A stretch of DNA of 64,000 bases from Natrarchaeobius halalkaliphilus (GCF_003841485.1 NZ_REFY01000004.1:1-64000); one strand, 5' to 3'. Positions 49,801 through 58,971 are shown, numbered from the stretch's first letter. The notes: generated by a model not told the origin, from the letters alone. Numbers and translations are program-made.

Positions 49801-51156
49801 TCAGTCGTCGTCGACCGATCTGAGCCGGGTATCTGCGGTCGTCCGATCCTCGAACGACGCCGGGGTGAACGGCATCTCCCCTTCGAAATGAGGATCGAAC
49901 AGCTGGAGCGCCGTGTGTATCGTACTCCAGTCGTCCTCGGCCGCCGCTTCCCGCAGGCTCTTCGTCGGCGGCGCGAGCAACTGACTGACCAGCGTATCGG
50001 CCATCGAGTCGACGACCTCGCGTTGGGCCGGAGAGAACTCCTCGTCCTCGAGTCGGGAGTATGCGGTCTCGAGTTCGCGCTCTTTGATCCGATCTGCGGA
50101 CTCGTACATCGCCGCGATGACTTCGTCCGCGCGGGCGCGCTTGTACTGCTCACAGAGCAACTCGAACTCCCGGTCGATCATCGTCTCGACCTCGCGGGCG
50201 GCGTCGGCACGCTGTTCGCGCGTCTCCTCCGTGATCGACTCGAGATCGTCGAGGTCGTAGACGGTCACGGACGGGATGGAGCCGGCCGCCGGAGCGACGT
50301 CGCGCGGCTGGCCGAGGTCGACGATCACGGTCCGGTCGCCCTCACCGACAACCCCGTTATCCGGCCCGCGTTCGTTCCGTTCGAGATGACTGACCTCGAG
50401 GACGGGATCGGTACTGTTGGTCGCCGTGACGACGACATCCGCATCGGCGGCGACGGTCGAGAGCGCCGGGAGCGGAACGGCGCGCGCGTCGACGTCGACC
50501 TCCGACGCGAGGTGGTCGGCGTGTGAGACGGTTCGGTTCGCGACCACCAGCTCGTCGATATCCGCTCCCGCGAGACTGCGGACGGCGAGTCGTCCCATCT
50601 CACCGGCACCGACGACCAGTGCCGTTGCCCCTGCGAGCGTCACGTCCCGCGCGGCCAGTTGCGTCGCCGCGGATCCGAGCGAGACCACCCCTTCGTTGAT
50701 TTCCGTTTCCGTTCGGGCGCGTTCACCGACGTGGATCGCCTTCGTGACGGCGGCTTCGAGCATCGTGCCGATGCCGTCGACCGACCGGGCGTCCTCGTAT
50801 GCCGTCCGAACCTGGCCGATGATCTGGTCCTCACCGACGACGACCGACTCGAGGCCGGCCGCAACACGAAGCAGGTGTCGAAGACTCTCGTCGTGATCGG
50901 TTTCGACGATCGCCTCGTCGTCGGTTCCGTCAAAAAATCCCTCGAGAGCGGCGCGACCGACGGCTGCGTCGGGGGCGACGACGTAGGCCTCGATCCGGTT
51001 GCACGTCGAAAGAACGTACGCTTCGTCGATTTCGGGGATCGAGCACAGCTTTCGAACGCCGGCTCGCTGGCTCTCGGGGCTCGCGGCTGCGAGATCGTCG
51101 ACGCCCGCACTCCGGTGGGTTACCCGCCCAGCCGCGACGATGCCGGCCGGAATCAC
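49801..51156 (-). CDS. hemA: glutamyl-tRNA reductase
   Basis: The 451-aa enzyme reduces glutamyl-tRNA to glutamate semialdehyde, the first committed step of tetrapyrrole synthesis in archaea. The catalytic Cys is in VLSTCNRIEAYVV (about residue 52); GEDQIIGQVRTAYEDA, the Rossmann motif ALVVGAGEMGRLAVRSL and NRTVSHAD follow, then the dimerisation helix (SITEETREQRADAAREVETM). A GTG start at 51156 overlaps the previous gene's stop (GTGA at 51153-51156), making it the last gene of the heme operon. The C-terminal acidic tail is extended relative to bacteria. Cytoplasmic, partner of glutamate-1-semialdehyde aminotransferase, which is not in this window. Confidence 0.95.
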   Translation of the reverse strand: MIPAGIVAAGRVTHRSAGVDDLAAASPESQRAGVRKLCSIPEIDEAYVLSTCNRIEAYVVAPDAAVGRAALEGFFDGTDDEAIVETDHDESLRHLLRVAAGLESVVVGEDQIIGQVRTAYEDARSVDGIGTMLEAAVTKAIHVGERARTETEINEGVVSLGSAATQLAARDVTLAGATALVVGAGEMGRLAVRSLAGADIDELVVANRTVSHADHLASEVDVDARAVPLPALSTVAADADVVVTATNSTDPVLEVSHLERNERGPDNGVVGEGDRTVIVDLGQPRDVAPAAGSIPSVTVYDLDDLESITEETREQRADAAREVETMIDREFELLCEQYKRARADEVIAAMYESADRIKERELETAYSRLEDEEFSPAQREVVDSMADTLVSQLLAPPTKSLREAAAEDDWSTIHTALQLFDPHFEGEMPFTPASFEDRTTADTRLRSVDDD

Positions 51157-51809
51157 GTCGACTCACCTCCAGTCGAAAGTTCCTCGTCGAGCACGTCCTC
51201 AATCACTTGTCGGTCATTGGAAGTGCCGCTACGTAAAGCTGTCCAAACGGCGGGAGAATTGACAGCGTCAGTGACGATCTCTTGCCGTCGGCTCGACGAT
51301 ACGTTTCGCGATTTGAGCTCGCGGCGAAGCTCCGCACAGAACGTCGCCATCGACCCGGCACCGGAGATGGACTCCTCGAGTTCGCGACGAAGGTACCGGC
51401 TCAGCGCGGGTGCCCGCCCGCCGGTCGCGACCGAAACGACGACCGGATCGTCCCGCACGGTCGCGGGAACCACGACGCTTCCGAAGTCGCGTCCACCCGA
51501 TCGATCGGCGCGATTGACCAGGACGTCGCGCGCTCGAGCGGCCTCATCGACGGCATCGTTGACGTCCCGGTCGTCGGTCGCGGCGACGACCAGCGCCGGT
51601 GACGTTCGGTCGATCCACGCTGCGACCTCTGTCGGCCCGGGAGCGGCCCGCACGCGCTCGCTCGGACCAAAATCTCGATCGGTGAACGTCGGGCTGACGA
51701 CGATTACCGTGGCTTCGCGGGCGAACCGCCGGGCCTTCCGTGCCCCGACCGGACCGCCGCCGAAGACGAGCACCGTCGCGTCCGTAAAGTCGTGCAGGAG
51801 CGGGATCAT
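51153..51809 (-). CDS. precorrin-2 dehydrogenase (siroheme synthase N-terminal type)
   Basis: The 218-aa protein is the NAD-dependent dehydrogenase part of siroheme synthase (CysG-N/Met8p-like). It starts with the Rossmann motif TVLVFGGGPVGARKARRF and has VVAATDDRDVNDAV, LVNRADRSGGRDFGS (a stretch near the Asp that performs catalysis in this family) and VATGGRAPALSRYLRREL. It oxidises precorrin-2 to sirohydrochlorin, the branch-point for siroheme. No methylase domain is fused. Start ATG 51809 overlaps the upstream gene stop as ATGA (51806-51809). With AhbA-AhbB and HemA in the same operon, its product probably feeds siroheme-dependent heme synthesis. Confidence 0.88.
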   Translation of the reverse strand: MIPLLHDFTDATVLVFGGGPVGARKARRFAREATVIVVSPTFTDRDFGPSERVRAAPGPTEVAAWIDRTSPALVVAATDDRDVNDAVDEAARARDVLVNRADRSGGRDFGSVVVPATVRDDPVVVSVATGGRAPALSRYLRRELEESISGAGSMATFCAELRRELKSRNVSSSRRQEIVTDAVNSPAVWTALRSGTSNDRQVIEDVLDEELSTGGEST

Positions 51810-52942
51810 CGCGGTCGTTCGTTCGCTCCGGAGCCGGCGGACTCCGTGTTGGCATCCGCCCGTTCCGCGAGTCGGATTCCCGTCTTCTTCAGTATTTGCG
51901 TCGAGAACAGCGAGTCCCAGTCCTCATCGGTAACGTCCCAGTACTCGGTCATGGCCTCGCGGACCGCTGCGATCCGGCGATCGCTCTCCGCTTCGGTTCG
52001 TCCGTGTGTCATCGCGAAGAAGTTGTACGGCCAGACGCCCTCGTGGCGCGGCCGTTCGTAACAGTGGGTGACGAACGGGAGCGAAGCGACCGCGGGACCG
52101 ACCTCCTCGACGAGTTCGTCCGGAACGTTCCAGACCGTCATTCCGTTTTCCGTATAGCCGAGCGCGTAGTGGTTCGGAACGACGCCGACGCGACGGATTT
52201 TCCCCTCGAGATCGAATCGTTTGACCGTCTCGAGTACCCAGTCCGTCTCCGTTCCGATCGTCGCAGCGACGTCGGAGTAAGGCGTTTCGGTCAACGGAAT
52301 CCCGTCCTGAACCTCGAGGACGAGGTCGCGCTCGGCCGGCGAAAGCGTCGATTTCGTCGTCGGTGAGACGTCGGGGCCGAGATCGGAGCAGTCGATACCG
52401 GTCGAGCCGTCGTCCTTCGGACGTCCGTTTCCGTCTCCCTCTCCGGCTTTCGAGAGCGGTCCATCGACGTAGAACTTGGCCTCGACGCGGAACTCGCGTC
52501 GTTTGGGTAGATTGTACGTCTCCTGTCCGGTTTCCGCCTCGATCTCCTCGAGGACTGCCGCGACCCGGTCCGCGCTCGCGACCGAGACGACGAACCAGAC
52601 GTTCAGATAGGGGTGTTCTCGCTCGTAGTTGTGTGCGACCTCGCGGTGGCCGTTGACCGCCTCGACGATCTCTTCGAAGCGCTCTTCGGGAGCGTGCATC
52701 GCCACGAGCGTCGCCTGTCCGCCGATCTGCTGGGCGTTTACCAGCGGTCCGAACCGCGAGAGGACCCCGCGGTCGTCGAGGTCACGGATCGTCTCGAGCA
52801 GTTCGGTCGCATCGATGTCGACCCCGCGTTCGCACATGGCGGCTGCGGCGGGCTCGAACGGTCGCTCGACGACCGGAAAGCCGCCCTGATAGGCGTTGAC
52901 CACCGCTCGCTCGAGCTCCGTAAGATCGACGTCAGCACTCAT
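51806..52942 (-). CDS. fused siroheme decarboxylase (AhbA-AhbB-like, AsnC/Lrp fold)
   Basis: The 378-aa protein has two Lrp/AsnC-like halves. The N-terminal half (about 1-165) has a winged-helix start LTELERAVVNAYQGGFPVV and an RAM-like domain with AHNYEREHPYLNVWFVVS; the C-terminal half (about 200-378) repeats this pattern with LSPAERDLVLEVQDGIPLTE and CYERPRHEGVWPYNFFAMTH. The YERxx...YN.WF/YNFF signatures are typical of siroheme decarboxylases AhbA and AhbB, which convert siroheme to 12,18-didecarboxysiroheme. Fusion of both subunits is seen here; a role in transcription is much less likely. First gene of the heme operon. Confidence 0.87.
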   Translation of the reverse strand: MSADVDLTELERAVVNAYQGGFPVVERPFEPAAAAMCERGVDIDATELLETIRDLDDRGVLSRFGPLVNAQQIGGQATLVAMHAPEERFEEIVEAVNGHREVAHNYEREHPYLNVWFVVSVASADRVAAVLEEIEAETGQETYNLPKRREFRVEAKFYVDGPLSKAGEGDGNGRPKDDGSTGIDCSDLGPDVSPTTKSTLSPAERDLVLEVQDGIPLTETPYSDVAATIGTETDWVLETVKRFDLEGKIRRVGVVPNHYALGYTENGMTVWNVPDELVEEVGPAVASLPFVTHCYERPRHEGVWPYNFFAMTHGRTEAESDRRIAAVREAMTEYWDVTDEDWDSLFSTQILKKTGIRLAERADANTESAGSGANERPR

Positions 52943-53126
52943 ACGTGTCCATCGGCAGTCCCGAGCCATAAGCCAACCGGACCGTTCCGTCACGAGCCGC
53001 GTCGCCGTCGGCTCCCGACGGACGGCTCCCACGCGAGAGGACCTCGATACCGAGGCTCTCGACGCAGCGATCCGCCCGCCGATCGCGAACGCAACTGTTA
53101 CTCCCTCCCGGCCCGGACTGCAGACG

Positions 53127-53849
53127 ATGACGGACGAACTCGAGAGCGAAGTGGACGGACTAGGCGACGTCGCTGAGCGCCGGGACGACGTCGCCGCGCG
53201 CGTTCGGACGCACGCGGGACAGATCGCCCGCGAACTCGCCGTGTTGCAGGGTGGCGACTACGGACAGGAGACGTTCTCGACGGACGCCGGGAGCTGGACC
53301 CTCAAATACGAGGCTGGCGACGTCCAGTACCTCCGATTCGATCCGAAATCCGGATCCGAGACGTACGTCGTCTCGAGCAAACAGCCGCCCGAACCCGAAC
53401 CGCTCGCGACTGCGATGGCCAATTACGACGCCTTCGTCGCCGCGTACAACGAGTACGTCGCCTCGTTCGACGGCCTGTTCGACGGCGTTTCGACGGAGTT
53501 CCCGCCGATCGAGTCGACGGCCGAACTGGCCGCAGAACGCGATCGGATCGTCGACCGAATCCGCACCGTAGCCGACCGGATGGCGGGCGAACTCTACCGA
53601 TACGACGGCGAGTACGGCACCTACGCGGCGACGGTTTCGGGAACGCGCTGGGAGTTGAAGTGGGACGGCGACGTCGCGTCCTACCTCCGGGTCGGCGGCT
53701 CGGACGGAACGTACCTCGTCTCGCAGTACGGACCGCCTGCCGCACCCGAGGTCCGTCGCCTCGTCGACGACGTCGGCGCGTTCGTCGCGTCGTTCAACGA
53801 CCACGTCGACGATCTGGAGGCCGATCTGTCGACCGTCTCGCTCGAGTGA
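53127..53849 (+). CDS. haloarchaeal protein with an internal duplication
   Basis: The 240-aa protein contains two related halves. Residues about 38-110 (GDYGQETFSTDAGSWTLKYE ... AYNEYVASF) align by eye with about 155-225 (GEYGTYAATVSGTRWELKWD ... SFNDHVDDL): each has a Gly-Tyr-Gly turn, an aromatic W-x-L-K strand, a (V/A)xYLR(F/V) strand, a TY(V/L)V(S) strand, and a final helix rich in Phe and Asn. Such a beta-sheet plus C-terminal helix repeat could form a pseudo-dimer. A helical N-terminus (DELESEVDGLGDVAERRDD) precedes. No signal, no catalytic motif, function unknown. ATG 53127 is chosen as it gives the ordinary acidic start. Confidence 0.75.
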   Translation: MTDELESEVDGLGDVAERRDDVAARVRTHAGQIARELAVLQGGDYGQETFSTDAGSWTLKYEAGDVQYLRFDPKSGSETYVVSSKQPPEPEPLATAMANYDAFVAAYNEYVASFDGLFDGVSTEFPPIESTAELAAERDRIVDRIRTVADRMAGELYRYDGEYGTYAATVSGTRWELKWDGDVASYLRVGGSDGTYLVSQYGPPAAPEVRRLVDDVGAFVASFNDHVDDLEADLSTVSLE

Positions 53850-53877
53850 TCGGACGTCGACCGCGCGTTTGCTGTAG

Positions 53878-54135
53878 GGGGCTGTTTACGGAAGGTACGG
53901 ATACACTACAGCTACGTCGATTCGCGACGTCCGTGTCTCACATGAACCCATCGATCGCGGTGATCCAGTCCCGACGCTCGAGTTGGAGGACGGGACGCCG
54001 TACACGGCATACGAGATCGGGTATCTCGAGCCCGAGCCGGACGAGCCGGCGTTCGACGTCGCTGTCGCCGTCGACGGAACGCCCGACGAGATGCCGACGG
54101 ATTCCTCGAATGAGTACGACGAGACGGATGACTGA
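53878..54135 (+). pseudogene. start-less acidic coding remnant
   Basis: After a TAG at 53875-53877 a frame stays open to a TGA at 54133-54135. From about 53942 it reads as an acidic, proline-containing protein (PTLELEDGTPYTAYEI, then GYLEPEPDEPAFDVAVAVDG, ending SSNEYDETDD), with G/C-ending codons typical of real haloarchaeal genes. No ATG occurs until the last 15 residues. It is probably the 3' part of a decayed gene. The rest of the gap up to the padR-like gene at 54354 has nothing I can recognise. Confidence 0.35.
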
Positions 54136-54353
54136 GACTACCGGCACTCACCCGTAGCCGATAGATCTCAGTTGGTAGGTTTCGATCAGTCGGCTACTGG
54201 TATTTCGACAGCATCCAGAGAACAGCCGGTCGACCGTCTGCATCGCCGGTGGCCGCCAGGAGACGCACTGCACGCACCGAACCGGACAGAATCGACAGTT
54301 CAAAGCCGCCCGTGATTCTGCTCGTGAGTTCGCGAGCAGGCGCGCCTCGACGG

Positions 54354-54641
54354 TCAGTGGCTACCGACGACGTCGACGTACTGACCGACCCATTCCTGGC
54401 GGTGCTGTAACTCGCGTTTCCCTTTCGGCGTCAGTGCGTAATAGTTCGTCCGCCGGTCGAGTTGGCCTTTCTCGACGAGTTCTTTATCGACGAGCGTATC
54501 CAGGTTCGGATAGAGCCGGCCGTGCGTGACCGGCTGGTCGATATAGCCGTTGATATCGTCGAGAATTTGCTGTCCTGACGGCCGATCTTTTCCCGCGATG
54601 ACGTACAACAGATCACGTTGGAATCCGGTTAGTTGATCCAT
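54354..54641 (-). CDS. PadR-family transcriptional regulator
   Basis: The 95-aa protein is a PadR-type winged-helix regulator: FQRDLLYVIAGKDRPSGQQI (first helices), DDINGYIDQPVTHGRLYPNL (recognition helix) and LDTLVDKELVEKGQLDRRTN followed by YYALTPKGKRELQHR, the beta-wing and start of the dimerisation helix. Haloarchaeal versions of this length act on adjacent or distant genes in response to unknown signals. It starts at ATG 54641 and has an A+T-rich upstream region (TTATACTGAAGATACG) shared with the divergent NUDIX gene. Target unknown. Confidence 0.88.
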   Translation of the reverse strand: MDQLTGFQRDLLYVIAGKDRPSGQQILDDINGYIDQPVTHGRLYPNLDTLVDKELVEKGQLDRRTNYYALTPKGKRELQHRQEWVGQYVDVVGSH

Positions 54642-54829
54642 GGATCATCCTCTGAATTTCAACGTTCACCGATTCGTGGCTTTGTTATACTGAAGATACG
54701 TTTCCGCGATACACGATAACGACCGATGGAGACCGGGATACCGCCGCATTCTCCTCGGTAGGGTCCTGTCGTCTTCGAACCGCGCTCGAGGACGCGGTAT
54801 TTTTTACACGGGCGATCCTACCGCTCGAT

Positions 54830-55378
54830 ATGAGCCGTGATTCCCTGGTCTGGGAGACGCTCGATCGCGGGGTAGCGTACTCCTGTCCGGGCTTCGACGT
54901 CGTTAACGAGTCCGTTCGACTTCCCGACGGGACCGAAACTGAATTCGATTACCTCTCCGAACCCGAAAGCGTCTGCATCGTTCCGTTTACTCCGGACGGC
55001 GACGTCGTCTGCATCGAGGAGTGGCGACAGGCCGTCGACCGCGTCAACCGCGGTCTCCCCGTCGGGGGGACCGAGCCCGAAGACGACGACCTCGAGGCGG
55101 CCGCTCGACGCGAACTCGCAGAAGAGACCGGCCACGAGGCCGACCGACTGGAGGCGCTGGTGACCGTCGAGCCGGCGAACGGAACTGCGGACTCCCGTAC
55201 GCACTTTTTCGTCGCTCGCGACTGTCGGCCAACGACCGAACAGCAACTCGATCACAACGAGAGCATTCGCGTGACGACGATTGGACTCGAGGAACTAACC
55301 GACGCGATCGGTACCGGAGATATCGCGGACGGCCGGACCGTTCTCGCGATTTCGTACTATCGGTTGTTCGGCGAGTGA
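54830..55378 (+). CDS. NUDIX hydrolase, ADP-ribose pyrophosphatase-like
   Basis: The 182-aa protein has a NUDIX box [21 protein letters not shown] followed by TGHEA (about residues 76-101): the two-residue longer spacing between the first Gly and Glu is seen in ADP-ribose type enzymes. The preceding strand [20 protein letters not shown], with R-Q and an acidic-basic pair, matches the ADPR/ADP-sugar pyrophosphatase signature 'EQYRxP...ELPAG'. It cleaves ADP-ribose or a similar sugar nucleotide in the cytoplasm, though not verified. It begins 188 bp from padR, divergent, and is 88 bp before tgtA on the same strand. Confidence 0.85.
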   Translation: MSRDSLVWETLDRGVAYSCPGFDVVNESVRLPDGTETEFDYLSEPESVCIVPFTPDGDVVCIEEWRQAVDRVNRGLPVGGTEPEDDDLEAAARRELAEETGHEADRLEALVTVEPANGTADSRTHFFVARDCRPTTEQQLDHNESIRVTTIGLEELTDAIGTGDIADGRTVLAISYYRLFGE

Positions 55379-55466
55379 CGAGCCACGGAACGGGAGTCCG
55401 GTATCCGGTCGATCGGCCCGTCGAAAACCTTCACTGACTTACGTTCGACGGTCCAACGGACGGTCG

Positions 55467-56942
55467 ATGCGCGAGTGCTTCGAAATTCGGGACACCGACG
55501 CGGGTGGGCGAATCGGCCAACTCTCCGTTCCACGCGCCGATATCACCGTCGAGACGCCCGCACTCTTGCCGGTGATTAACCCGAATATAGATACGATCAG
55601 TCCCCGTCGGCTCGCCGAGGAGTTCGGTGCCGAGATTCTCATTACGAACTCATACATCATCTACGGCACCGACGACGTCAGAGAGCGCGCCCTAGAGGAC
55701 GGGCTACACGAGATGTTCGAGTTTCCCGGAGCGATCGTGACTGATTCCGGATCCTTCCAGCTGGCCGAGTACGGCGAGATCGACGTCACCACCGAGGAAA
55801 TCCTCGAGTTCCAGCACGCGATCGGCTCGGACATCGGGACGCCGGTCGACATCCCGACCCCGCCGGACGTCTCACGCGAACGCGCCGAGGACGAACTCGA
55901 GACGACCCAGGAGCGTCTCGAACTCGCGGAAACGGTAGAAACGGGGGAGATGCTCGTCAACGCACCCGTCCAGGGATCGACCTATCCGGATCTCCGCGAG
56001 GCGGCCGGTCGGCACGCCGATGCGACCGCACTCGACGTCTTTCCCGTCGGCGCGGTCGTGCCGCTGATGAACGAGTATCGGTACGACGACGTGGTCGACG
56101 TCGTCGCGGGCGCAAAGCGAGGGCTCGGTGCCGACGCGCCGGTCCACCTCTTCGGTGCTGGCCACCCGATGATGTTCGCACTCGGCGTCGCGATGGGCTG
56201 TGACCTCTTCGATTCGGCGGCCTACGCCCTCTACGCTCGCGACGATCGCTACCTCACCGTCCGCGGTACTCGTCACCTCGAGGACCTCGACTACCTCCCG
56301 TGTTCGTGTCCGATCTGTACCGATTTCTCGCCGGACGAGCTTCGGATGCTCGAGGACGACCGACGGGAGGAGGAACTCGCCGCCCACAACCTCCACGTCA
56401 CGTTCGCGGAGATCCGACGGATCAAACAGGCGATCCGCGCCGGAAACCTCCTCGAACTCGTCGAGGGACGCGCTCGCTCTCATCCGACCATGCTCGACGG
56501 CTATCGAGCACTGCTCGATCACGCCGGCCAACTCGAGCGCACGGATCCGGTTTCGAAGGGGACGTTCTTTTATACGTCTCACGAGAGCGCACGCCGTCCC
56601 GAGGTGATCCGACACCACCGACGACTCGAACGGCTGTCCGTTCCCGACTCGCTATTTCTCACCGAAGGCGAGCCAGCCAGCCGCGAGACGTTCGACGAGT
56701 CCTGGCGCGTCGAACCGCCGTTCGGCCCCTTCCCACGGGCGCTCTCGAGGAGCTACCCACTGACTGCCGAGGTCCCCGGCCGAACCGATCGGTCGGCGCT
56801 CCGTGCCGCGGCCGACGGCGTCAGGCGGCTCGTCGAGACGAACCCTGAGACAGCGGTCACGCTCGGTCATCGGGGATGGCCGGAGAGCGTTCTCGATCGA
56901 GTTCCAGATCGTGTTGCACTGGTCGATCTGACCGACGAGTAG
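55467..56942 (+). CDS. tgtA: tRNA-guanine(15) transglycosylase, catalytic subunit
   Basis: The 491-aa enzyme inserts preQ0 for guanine at position 15 of archaeal tRNAs, the first step to archaeosine. Visible: [44 protein letters not shown] with the catalytic Asp, [19 protein letters not shown], then the zinc site [16 protein letters not shown] with His in [16 protein letters not shown]. The C-terminal 100-residue domain continues with the half-PUA-like region typical of the archaeal split enzyme, ending VALVDLTDE; the full PUA domain of some archaeal TGTs is not present here and ArcS, encoded 2 kb downstream, has its own. Separate gene; transcribed alone. Confidence 0.95.
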   Translation: MRECFEIRDTDAGGRIGQLSVPRADITVETPALLPVINPNIDTISPRRLAEEFGAEILITNSYIIYGTDDVRERALEDGLHEMFEFPGAIVTDSGSFQLAEYGEIDVTTEEILEFQHAIGSDIGTPVDIPTPPDVSRERAEDELETTQERLELAETVETGEMLVNAPVQGSTYPDLREAAGRHADATALDVFPVGAVVPLMNEYRYDDVVDVVAGAKRGLGADAPVHLFGAGHPMMFALGVAMGCDLFDSAAYALYARDDRYLTVRGTRHLEDLDYLPCSCPICTDFSPDELRMLEDDRREEELAAHNLHVTFAEIRRIKQAIRAGNLLELVEGRARSHPTMLDGYRALLDHAGQLERTDPVSKGTFFYTSHESARRPEVIRHHRRLERLSVPDSLFLTEGEPASRETFDESWRVEPPFGPFPRALSRSYPLTAEVPGRTDRSALRAAADGVRRLVETNPETAVTLGHRGWPESVLDRVPDRVALVDLTDE

Positions 56943-56966
56943 CGGCGAGTGGATCGGTTTACGAAC

Positions 56967-57257
56967 TCATCCGTCGGTGTTGAACGATGACGCTCCGTCG
57001 TCGACCGTCGATCCGTCGACGGCGACGGTGAGGTCGGCGGCTCGCTCGACGACGACGTCGTGGCCGTCGTAGGTGAACTCGAGACGGAAGGGGGTGGCGC
57101 TACGAGGGACGTCGGTGATGAGGCGATCCAGCGCGTCCGGGTCGACGTACCGGTACAGCGGTGGAAGCGAGAGAGGGTCGACTCCGCGTCGAGTCGCGAC
57201 TGCATCGACGATCGCGAGACTCACGTCGGTCGATCGGTCGGACGAGCGATGGGACAC
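56967..57257 (-). CDS. stand-alone HalOD1 output-domain protein
   Basis: The protein (96 aa from GTG 57257; a GTG at 57281 would add 8) matches the haloarchaeal output domain HalOD1, normally found attached to receiver or PAS sensor proteins: SLAIVDAVATRRGVDPLSLP, LYRYVDPDALDRLITDVP and FRLEFTYDGHDVVVE. Here the domain exists alone, with a short acidic tail. Its role in signal output is unknown; single-domain copies may act as partners of other receivers. It ends 25 bp from the tgtA stop in convergent orientation and is divergent from the TRAM-domain gene. Confidence 0.85.
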   Translation of the reverse strand: MSHRSSDRSTDVSLAIVDAVATRRGVDPLSLPPLYRYVDPDALDRLITDVPRSATPFRLEFTYDGHDVVVERAADLTVAVDGSTVDDGASSFNTDG

Positions 57258-57359
57258 GACGGTACAAGCGCTCCGACACACAAAAGGTTGTATTCGCCGT
57301 CGCCGTCACGGACCATCGATATCAGAACAGCAAAGGGGTCCGCGCTACCCAGCTACGGT

Positions 57360-57722
57360 ATGCTCGGGGTAGCGTCGCTCATTCTCGGTGCGATCGTGAC
57401 GGTCGTGTTCGCATCGTGGCTCGTCCGACGGTTCCGTGGCGGGAGCCGTTCGACCGATCAGGCGGAATCCTGGCAGCGCCACAGGGAGGCGCAACAGCGA
57501 GCGCCGCCGGTCGACGTCGGAGACGTCCGGACGGCCGCGATTCACGAGTTCACCGAACACCACTCCGGCGAACGACAGGCGGTCTGCAAGATCGAGGGAT
57601 TCGTCGTCTTCGTCGAGGACGTTCCCACCGACCTCGAGTCGGCCGACGTGGTCGAGTTCAAACTCCTGTCGTTCAACCGCGGACACACGTCAGCGACGGC
57701 GACGTTCCTCGGACGCGCGTGA
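57360..57722 (+). CDS. membrane-anchored TRAM-domain protein
   Basis: The 120-aa protein starts with one hydrophobic segment (MLGVASLILGAIVTVVFASW) followed by a basic linker (VRRFRGGSRSTDQ) and a C-terminal TRAM-type OB-fold: VCKIEGFVVFVEDVPTDLES, DVVEFKLLSFNRGHTSATAT and FLGRA, the final motif FxRGH(T/R)SA being characteristic. TRAM domains bind RNA, in haloarchaea as small cold-shock-like proteins. Tethering one to the membrane by an N-terminal span is unusual. Start ATG 57360 is chosen because the span begins right there; longer frames are not conserved. It converges with the EamA gene. Confidence 0.8.
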   Translation: MLGVASLILGAIVTVVFASWLVRRFRGGSRSTDQAESWQRHREAQQRAPPVDVGDVRTAAIHEFTEHHSGERQAVCKIEGFVVFVEDVPTDLESADVVEFKLLSFNRGHTSATATFLGRA

Positions 57723-57840
57723 TCGGGGTGGACCTGTTTTGGACCACGTCGCGATGATCTCTCCATCTCGCCTTCGTTCTCGATCGACTTCTCTCCCGAA
57801 TTTCCGAACCCGTTCGTCTCCGCTCCAGTTCGGTCGGTTC

Positions 57841-58758
57841 TCAGCCGGACAGCGACACCAGCGCTGCGCCGACCACGACGACGAGTGCCGACGCGACCAC
57901 CGGCCAGGTCACGCGCTCGAGACGCTGGGGGAGGAACACCATCGAGATCAGGGCGACGATGAGGGGCGTAAGCTGGAGCAGGGGCATGACGATGACGACC
58001 GGTGCGATCTCGAGCGCCGAGAAGTACGCGAGGAATCCGACCGTCGTGGAGACGCCGGCGCCGACGTACCACGCGGTGGACGTGCTTCGAAACTCGATCG
58101 GACGTAACGATCCCATCATCGCGAGATAGCTCACGAATCCGACCGTACCGGCGACGGACATAACCGCGAGTCCCGGCAGGATCGGCGTTCCGCCCGACAG
58201 TCCGGTCGACACGAAGATCGGCTCGATCCCGATACAGACGGCGGCGGCGAACGGCAATACGAGCGTCGCGCCGGTGTCGCGGATCGACTGGTCGGGATTC
58301 GTCGTCGCCGCGGTTTCCCAGGAGACGACCGCCAGTCCGACGACGATCAACACGATACCGACGAAGTGGACGGTCGTCAGTCGCTCCCCGAGGAGGAACA
58401 CGGCGAACACGGTCGCAAAGAGGACGTTCGACGCGATCACCGGGGAGGTCAGGCTCGCGCCGATCTCTTCGATGCTCTTGAACATCAACAGTCGAGCGAC
58501 GAACATTCCCGCGAGACCGGCACCCGCGAACGACGCGAACGAAGCGGGCGTAAACAGCGACGAGTACGGCGGCGAGTACAGGAACGCGACGGGCGGGACG
58601 ACCATCGCGACGTTACACAACAGAACGACCAGAACGGCGTCGTCGACGCCCCCGTCTTCGGTTCCGAGGCGAACGAACAGAAACTGACCCGAGAACGCGA
58701 TAGCGCCGGCGATAGCCAGAAGTACCCCGAGGAGAGCGTCCGAAATCTCGAGCACCAT
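57841..58758 (-). CDS. EamA/DMT-family transporter
   Basis: The 305-aa protein has ten hydrophobic segments grouped in two EamA repeats (first: ALLGVLLAIAGAIAFSGQFL ... FVGIVLIVVGLAVV; second: ATLVLPFAAAVCIGIEPIF ... WPVVASALVVVVGAALVSL). The family exports or imports metabolites, amino acids or nucleotide sugars; the substrate is not readable. FLLGERLTTVHFVGIV is the typical end-of-repeat motif. ATG 58758 (MVLEISDALLG) is preferred to the upstream start at 58785. Divergent from arcS with about 210 bp between; membrane-located. Confidence 0.85.
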   Translation of the reverse strand: MVLEISDALLGVLLAIAGAIAFSGQFLFVRLGTEDGGVDDAVLVVLLCNVAMVVPPVAFLYSPPYSSLFTPASFASFAGAGLAGMFVARLLMFKSIEEIGASLTSPVIASNVLFATVFAVFLLGERLTTVHFVGIVLIVVGLAVVSWETAATTNPDQSIRDTGATLVLPFAAAVCIGIEPIFVSTGLSGGTPILPGLAVMSVAGTVGFVSYLAMMGSLRPIEFRSTSTAWYVGAGVSTTVGFLAYFSALEIAPVVIVMPLLQLTPLIVALISMVFLPQRLERVTWPVVASALVVVVGAALVSLSG

Positions 58759-58971
58759 ACAGCCACGTTCAGATCGACCATCCATAAGGACTTTGATATG
58801 ATTGCCGGCGGTTTCTCGGAGGGAAACTCGTGGTGAGGCGGACTGCTATCGGTCAGTTCCGACGCTCTCAACGTCGGCGGCGGGTGTGCGGGAGATCGGG
58901 ACGCAAAACCCGTTCCACACCGCCCGGATCACACCGACAGCCTCTTTCGCCCTCCCCCACCCAGTTCTGAT

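Noticed and set aside
51806-52942. An ordinary Lrp/AsnC transcription regulator
   Set aside because: Two fused halves with siroheme-decarboxylase signatures and the coupling to precorrin-2 dehydrogenase and hemA make an enzyme more likely.
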